A DNA stretch of 7,626 nucleotides from Planctomycetales bacterium (GTDB lineage: Bacteria; Planctomycetota; Planctomycetia; Pirellulales; Thermoguttaceae). The notes beneath the pieces are model-generated. The model did no database searches, was not told the origin of the DNA, and saw nothing but the letters and a program-made list of their open reading frames with translations. The translations under genes were made by a program, and so were the position numbers. Location of the stretch: the NCBI GenBank assembly GCA_007122045.1, contig SKJM01000446.1:1-7626 (forward strand), given 5' to 3'. Of this stretch, positions 6,801 to 7,626 are shown one piece after another. Numbering within the stretch: position 1 is the first letter of the stretch; the number at the start of each line of letters is the position of its first letter.

Positions 6801-7394
6801 CAGGTCGATCATCGCCCGGCAGTCGTCCTCGGCAAGCGGCTCGACCTTGTTCACCTCGTGCGAGATGCGGAACCCGTCGTAGAAGTGCAAAAACGGCACC
6901 CGGCACTTCAGCGTGGCCGCCTGCGCGATCAGCGCAAGGTCCTGGGCCTCTTGGATGGACCCGCTGGCCAGCATGGCCCAGCCGGTCGAACGGCAGGCCA
7001 TCACGTCGCTGTGGTCGCCGAAGATCGACAGCGCGTGGGTGGCCACGGTTCGGGCGGTCACGTGGAAGACCGTGGGCGTCAGTTCGCCGGCGATCTTGAA
7101 CATGTTGGGGATCATCAGCAGGAGTCCCTGCGAGGCCGTGAAGGTGGTCGTAATGGCCCCGGCCTGCAAAGCGCCGTGGACGGCGCCGGCGGCGCCGGCC
7201 TCGCTCTGCATTTCGATGACGTGGGGTACGGAGCCGAAGATATTTTTCCGTCCGGCGGCGGCCCAGGCGTCGGGCATTTCGCCCAGCCCCGAGGAAGGCG
7301 TGATCGGATAGATCGCCGCCACCTCGTTGCACCAATGGGCGATATTCGCCGTCGCCTCGTTCCCGTCGATGGTCACAAAGCGTCGTTCAGCCAC
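3819..7394 (-). CDS. nifJ: Pyruvate:ferredoxin (flavodoxin) oxidoreductase, fused single-chain type
   Basis: NifJ converts pyruvate + CoA to acetyl-CoA + CO2, reducing ferredoxin or flavodoxin, in the cytoplasm; the reaction can run in reverse for carboxylation. The 1191-residue length is normal for the homodimeric enzyme. From the N-terminus there are the thiamine-diphosphate pyrimidine-binding domain (about 1-245, YPITPSS), a transketolase-C-like domain (about 260-370), the gamma domain (about 420-610), an EKR-type linker (about 620-685), and a two-cluster ferredoxin domain with Cys692/695/698/702 and Cys748/751/754/758. Last is the diphosphate-binding domain with GGDGWAYDIG (Gly972-Asp973-Gly974) and SNTGGQ (Asn1006). 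The proximal 4Fe-4S ligands are Cys822, Cys825, Cys850 and Cys1081. Active-site Thr32, Glu65, Arg115 and Asn1006 match residues known from the Desulfovibrio africanus enzyme. The GTG start at 7392-7394 is chosen for its AGGAGAG ribosome site and for giving the typical N-terminus AERRFVTIDGNEA. A GTG at 7448 in the same frame would add 18 atypical residues. The gene is first in an operon with the 2815-3822 gene. Confidence 0.97.
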   Translation of the reverse strand: MAERRFVTIDGNEATANIAHWCNEVAAIYPITPSSGLGEMPDAWAAAGRKNIFGSVPHVIEMQSEAGAAGAVHGALQAGAITTTFTASQGLLLMIPNMFKIAGELTPTVFHVTARTVATHALSIFGDHSDVMACRSTGWAMLASGSIQEAQDLALIAQAATLKCRVPFLHFYDGFRISHEVNKVEPLAEDDCRAMIDLDLVNAHRERAMTPERPVLRGTAQNPDHFFQAREACNPFYAKVPGLVQETMDEFAQRAGRQYRLFDYYGAPDADRVIVLMTSGCGVVEETVDKMMAEGEKVGMVKVRLYRPFDGKAFADALPKTVKAVAALDRTKEPGCAAEPLHQDVVTALAEHCPPGAVPKVVGGRYGLSSKEFTPAMVKPVFDELARPEPRNHFTLGILDDVSGTSLPFDERYSTEAADVTRAVFFGLGSDGTVGGIRNTCKIVGENTPLYSQAYFVYDSRKAGSLTVSHLRISPRPIKGSYLVHRANFVACHQSHFPDRLDMLSMAEPGATFLLNSPFGPDEVWDTLPVETQQQIVEKKLKFWVVDAYRVAREAEMGVRINTVMQTCFFKLSGILPEDEAIAQIKNAIQDTYGKMGEKVVRRNFAAVDGALGSLEEVKVPDKVTSEKHRVGSVPDDAPAFVKEVLGEIIANRGDDIPVSKFPVDGTFPTGTTKYEKRSIAQEIPIWDKDVCIQCGQCSLACPHATIRMKVFDPAGLEGAPDTFETADYKTKEYPGWKYRLQIYPDDCTGCGLCVDVCPAKNKEVAGRKAINMAWKLDHLGREQQNLAFFETLPYPDRNTVRADTIKGSQLLEPLFEFNGACAGCGETPYVKLITQFVGDRMMIANATGCSSIYGGNLPCTPYTTNPQGHGPTWSNSLFEDAGEFGFGMRLGVDQQIEYATVLLQKVASKLGDNLVAQLINNKQETDEEVVRQRAAVAELKQKLRSLDAPEAKALLGSAEYLIRRSIWSFGGDGWAYDIGFGGLDHVFASGRDLNILVMDSEVYSNTGGQASKATPRGAVAKFAAGGKPSRKKDLGMIAMSYGGVFVGQISMGANPIHALRTIRAAEAYRGTSLIIALSHCIGWGIDVSIGMQYQKEAVECGYWPLYHYDPREPKAFSLDSKPPKGAFKDFALKQARFAILARSKPEESERLLKLGQEDIDIRWHLYSHLAAMQPGDNGGEAAKTEKEVNV
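3827..3836 (-). promoter_or_regulatory. Ribosome binding site for the DHOD-like gene, inside nifJ
   Basis: AAGGAGGTGA on the - strand is a near-perfect anti-16S complement. It is embedded in the last codons of nifJ (encoding EKEVNV), with 7 bases between the GGAGG core and the ATG at 3822. Together with the ATGA overlap it indicates coupled translation of the two proteins and fixes the downstream start. Confidence 0.85.
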
Positions 7395-7400
7395 AATTAG

Positions 7401-7407
7401 CTCTCCT
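7401..7407 (-). promoter_or_regulatory. Ribosome binding site deciding the nifJ start
   Basis: AGGAGAG on the - strand lies 6 bases before the GTG at 7392-7394. The alternative upstream GTG at 7446-7448 falls inside a hairpin-forming sequence and would add residues not seen at the N-terminus of this family. This supports the shorter reading of nifJ. Confidence 0.75.
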
Positions 7408-7436
7408 ATAAACTGCGAGTTCAGGTAGGTGTTCGT

Positions 7437-7466
7437 GGGTGCAGCCACGGGCTTGCGGCTGCGCCC
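7437..7466. repeat. Hairpin in the nifJ upstream region
   Basis: GGGTGCAGCC (7437-7446) pairs with GGCTGCGCCC (7457-7466) over 10 bp with one G-T (wobble) position, around a 10-base loop. It lies about 43 bases upstream of the chosen nifJ start, so it may be in the leader RNA. It directly abuts the dispersed palindrome at 7471, so it may belong to one composite element. Confidence 0.4.
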
Positions 7467-7467
7467 T

Positions 7468-7538
7468 ATTGGAGTTCACGCTCTAGCGTGCTGGGGGTCG
7501 CACATGGTCGGTTCGCACGCGAAAGCGTGAACTCCTAC
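7468..7538. repeat. REPIN-like inverted pair of the dispersed palindrome (copies B and C)
   Basis: Copy B (7471-7491) reads GGAGTTCACGC, TCTA, GCGTG; copy C (7515-7538) reads the other way as GCACGC, GAAA, GCGTGAACTCC. Each makes a 5-bp stem with a four-base loop, CACGC 7477-7481 with GCGTG 7486-7490 and CACGC 7516-7520 with GCGTG 7525-7529. The outer 11 bases GGAGTTCACGC (7471-7481) and GCGTGAACTCC (7525-7535) are perfect reverse complements. Two inverted short palindromes with a short spacer is the layout of REPIN elements, which are moved in trans by a REP-associated tyrosine transposase; no such gene is in the window. Confidence 0.6.
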
Positions 7539-7626
7539 GGAGCCATTCGCGAGTTCAACCACAAGTCTGTTCCTGCACCCGTTATCCGGCAGCGGCCTTG
7601 GCAATGGAGTCCTCGTCGTTCGCGCA

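Larger units (their letters stand above)
7395..7626. other. nifJ upstream region with stacked hairpins; possible end of a preceding gene
   Basis: The 232 bases upstream of nifJ contain three adjacent hairpins (7437-7466, 7471-7490, 7516-7529). AACTGCGAGTTC at 7411-7422 is shared with the region downstream of the operon. No clear -35/-10 pair for nifJ was found; TTTATA just before the ribosome site (about 7407-7412, minus) is too close to serve normally. At the window edge (7626-7582, minus) an open frame ends ANDEDSIAKAAAG and TAA, which may be the tail of a preceding gene on the same strand, but 14 codons are too few to call. Confidence 0.45.

Noticed and set aside
3750..7400. A 1216-codon open frame on the + strand, antisense to nifJ
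   Set aside because: It is the mirror of a strongly GC3-biased real gene; the translation is rich in R, G, V, H, D and L without recognisable domains, while the - strand frame has all NifJ motifs and cofactor ligands.
1..7626. CRISPR array, tRNA, rRNA, integrase or transposase gene
   Set aside because: No regularly spaced direct repeats, no cloverleaf and no transposase or integrase motifs were found; the palindromes present are too few and irregular for CRISPR.

Overview
The window is GC-rich (roughly two thirds G+C by eye) and looks like a chromosomal fragment of a planctomycete, probably near the Pirellulales. This placement is inferred from recalled protein style, not from a search. The main clues are the HtrA proteins, with motifs such as RRVNGMGTGVVID, NAYGYEHTVTRG and GDVLVGMHIWETTS, and a fused pyruvate:ferredoxin oxidoreductase followed directly by a dihydroorotate-dehydrogenase-like flavoprotein.

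Layout. Positions 1-626 (+) hold the 3' end of an HtrA/DegP-type serine protease gene; only its two PDZ domains lie inside the window. Positions 802-2166 (-) hold a complete paralogue with signal peptide, His/Asp/Ser triad and two PDZ domains. The two genes point tail to tail. Over the 207 residues that can be compared they align without gaps and differ at 28 positions (about 86% identity). The similarity continues past both stop codons into the 175-bp spacer, so this is an inverted duplication, and a GGGGACTGTCCCC-type hairpin sits near its centre. Positions 2167-2814 are about 650 bp without a convincing intact gene. They contain an AT-richer stretch upstream of htrA, a possible outward-facing promoter, several hairpins, one copy of a small dispersed palindrome and a short stretch that looks like broken coding sequence. 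Positions 2815-7394 (-) are a two-gene operon. nifJ (3819-7394) comes first, and the dihydroorotate-dehydrogenase-like gene (2815-3822) follows with an ATGA overlap and a near-perfect Shine-Dalgarno sequence inside the nifJ 3' end. Positions 7395-7626 are the nifJ leader and upstream region, with three adjacent hairpins. Two of these form an inverted pair of the same dispersed palindrome seen near 2478-2501.

How the parts work together. NifJ interconverts pyruvate + CoA and acetyl-CoA + CO2 with ferredoxin or flavodoxin as electron carrier. The coupled flavoprotein-like partner keeps parts of the FMN-binding barrel but lacks the catalytic Cys/Ser motif of true dihydroorotate dehydrogenases, so it is probably not making pyrimidines; a redox role alongside NifJ is an inference. 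The HtrA pair should act outside the cytoplasm in protein quality control and shows no functional link to the nifJ operon beyond adjacency. No CRISPR array, tRNA, rRNA, integrase or transposase gene was seen. The least ordinary points are the inverted htrA duplication, the non-canonical flavoprotein coupled to nifJ, and the dispersed palindromes at both ends of that operon.
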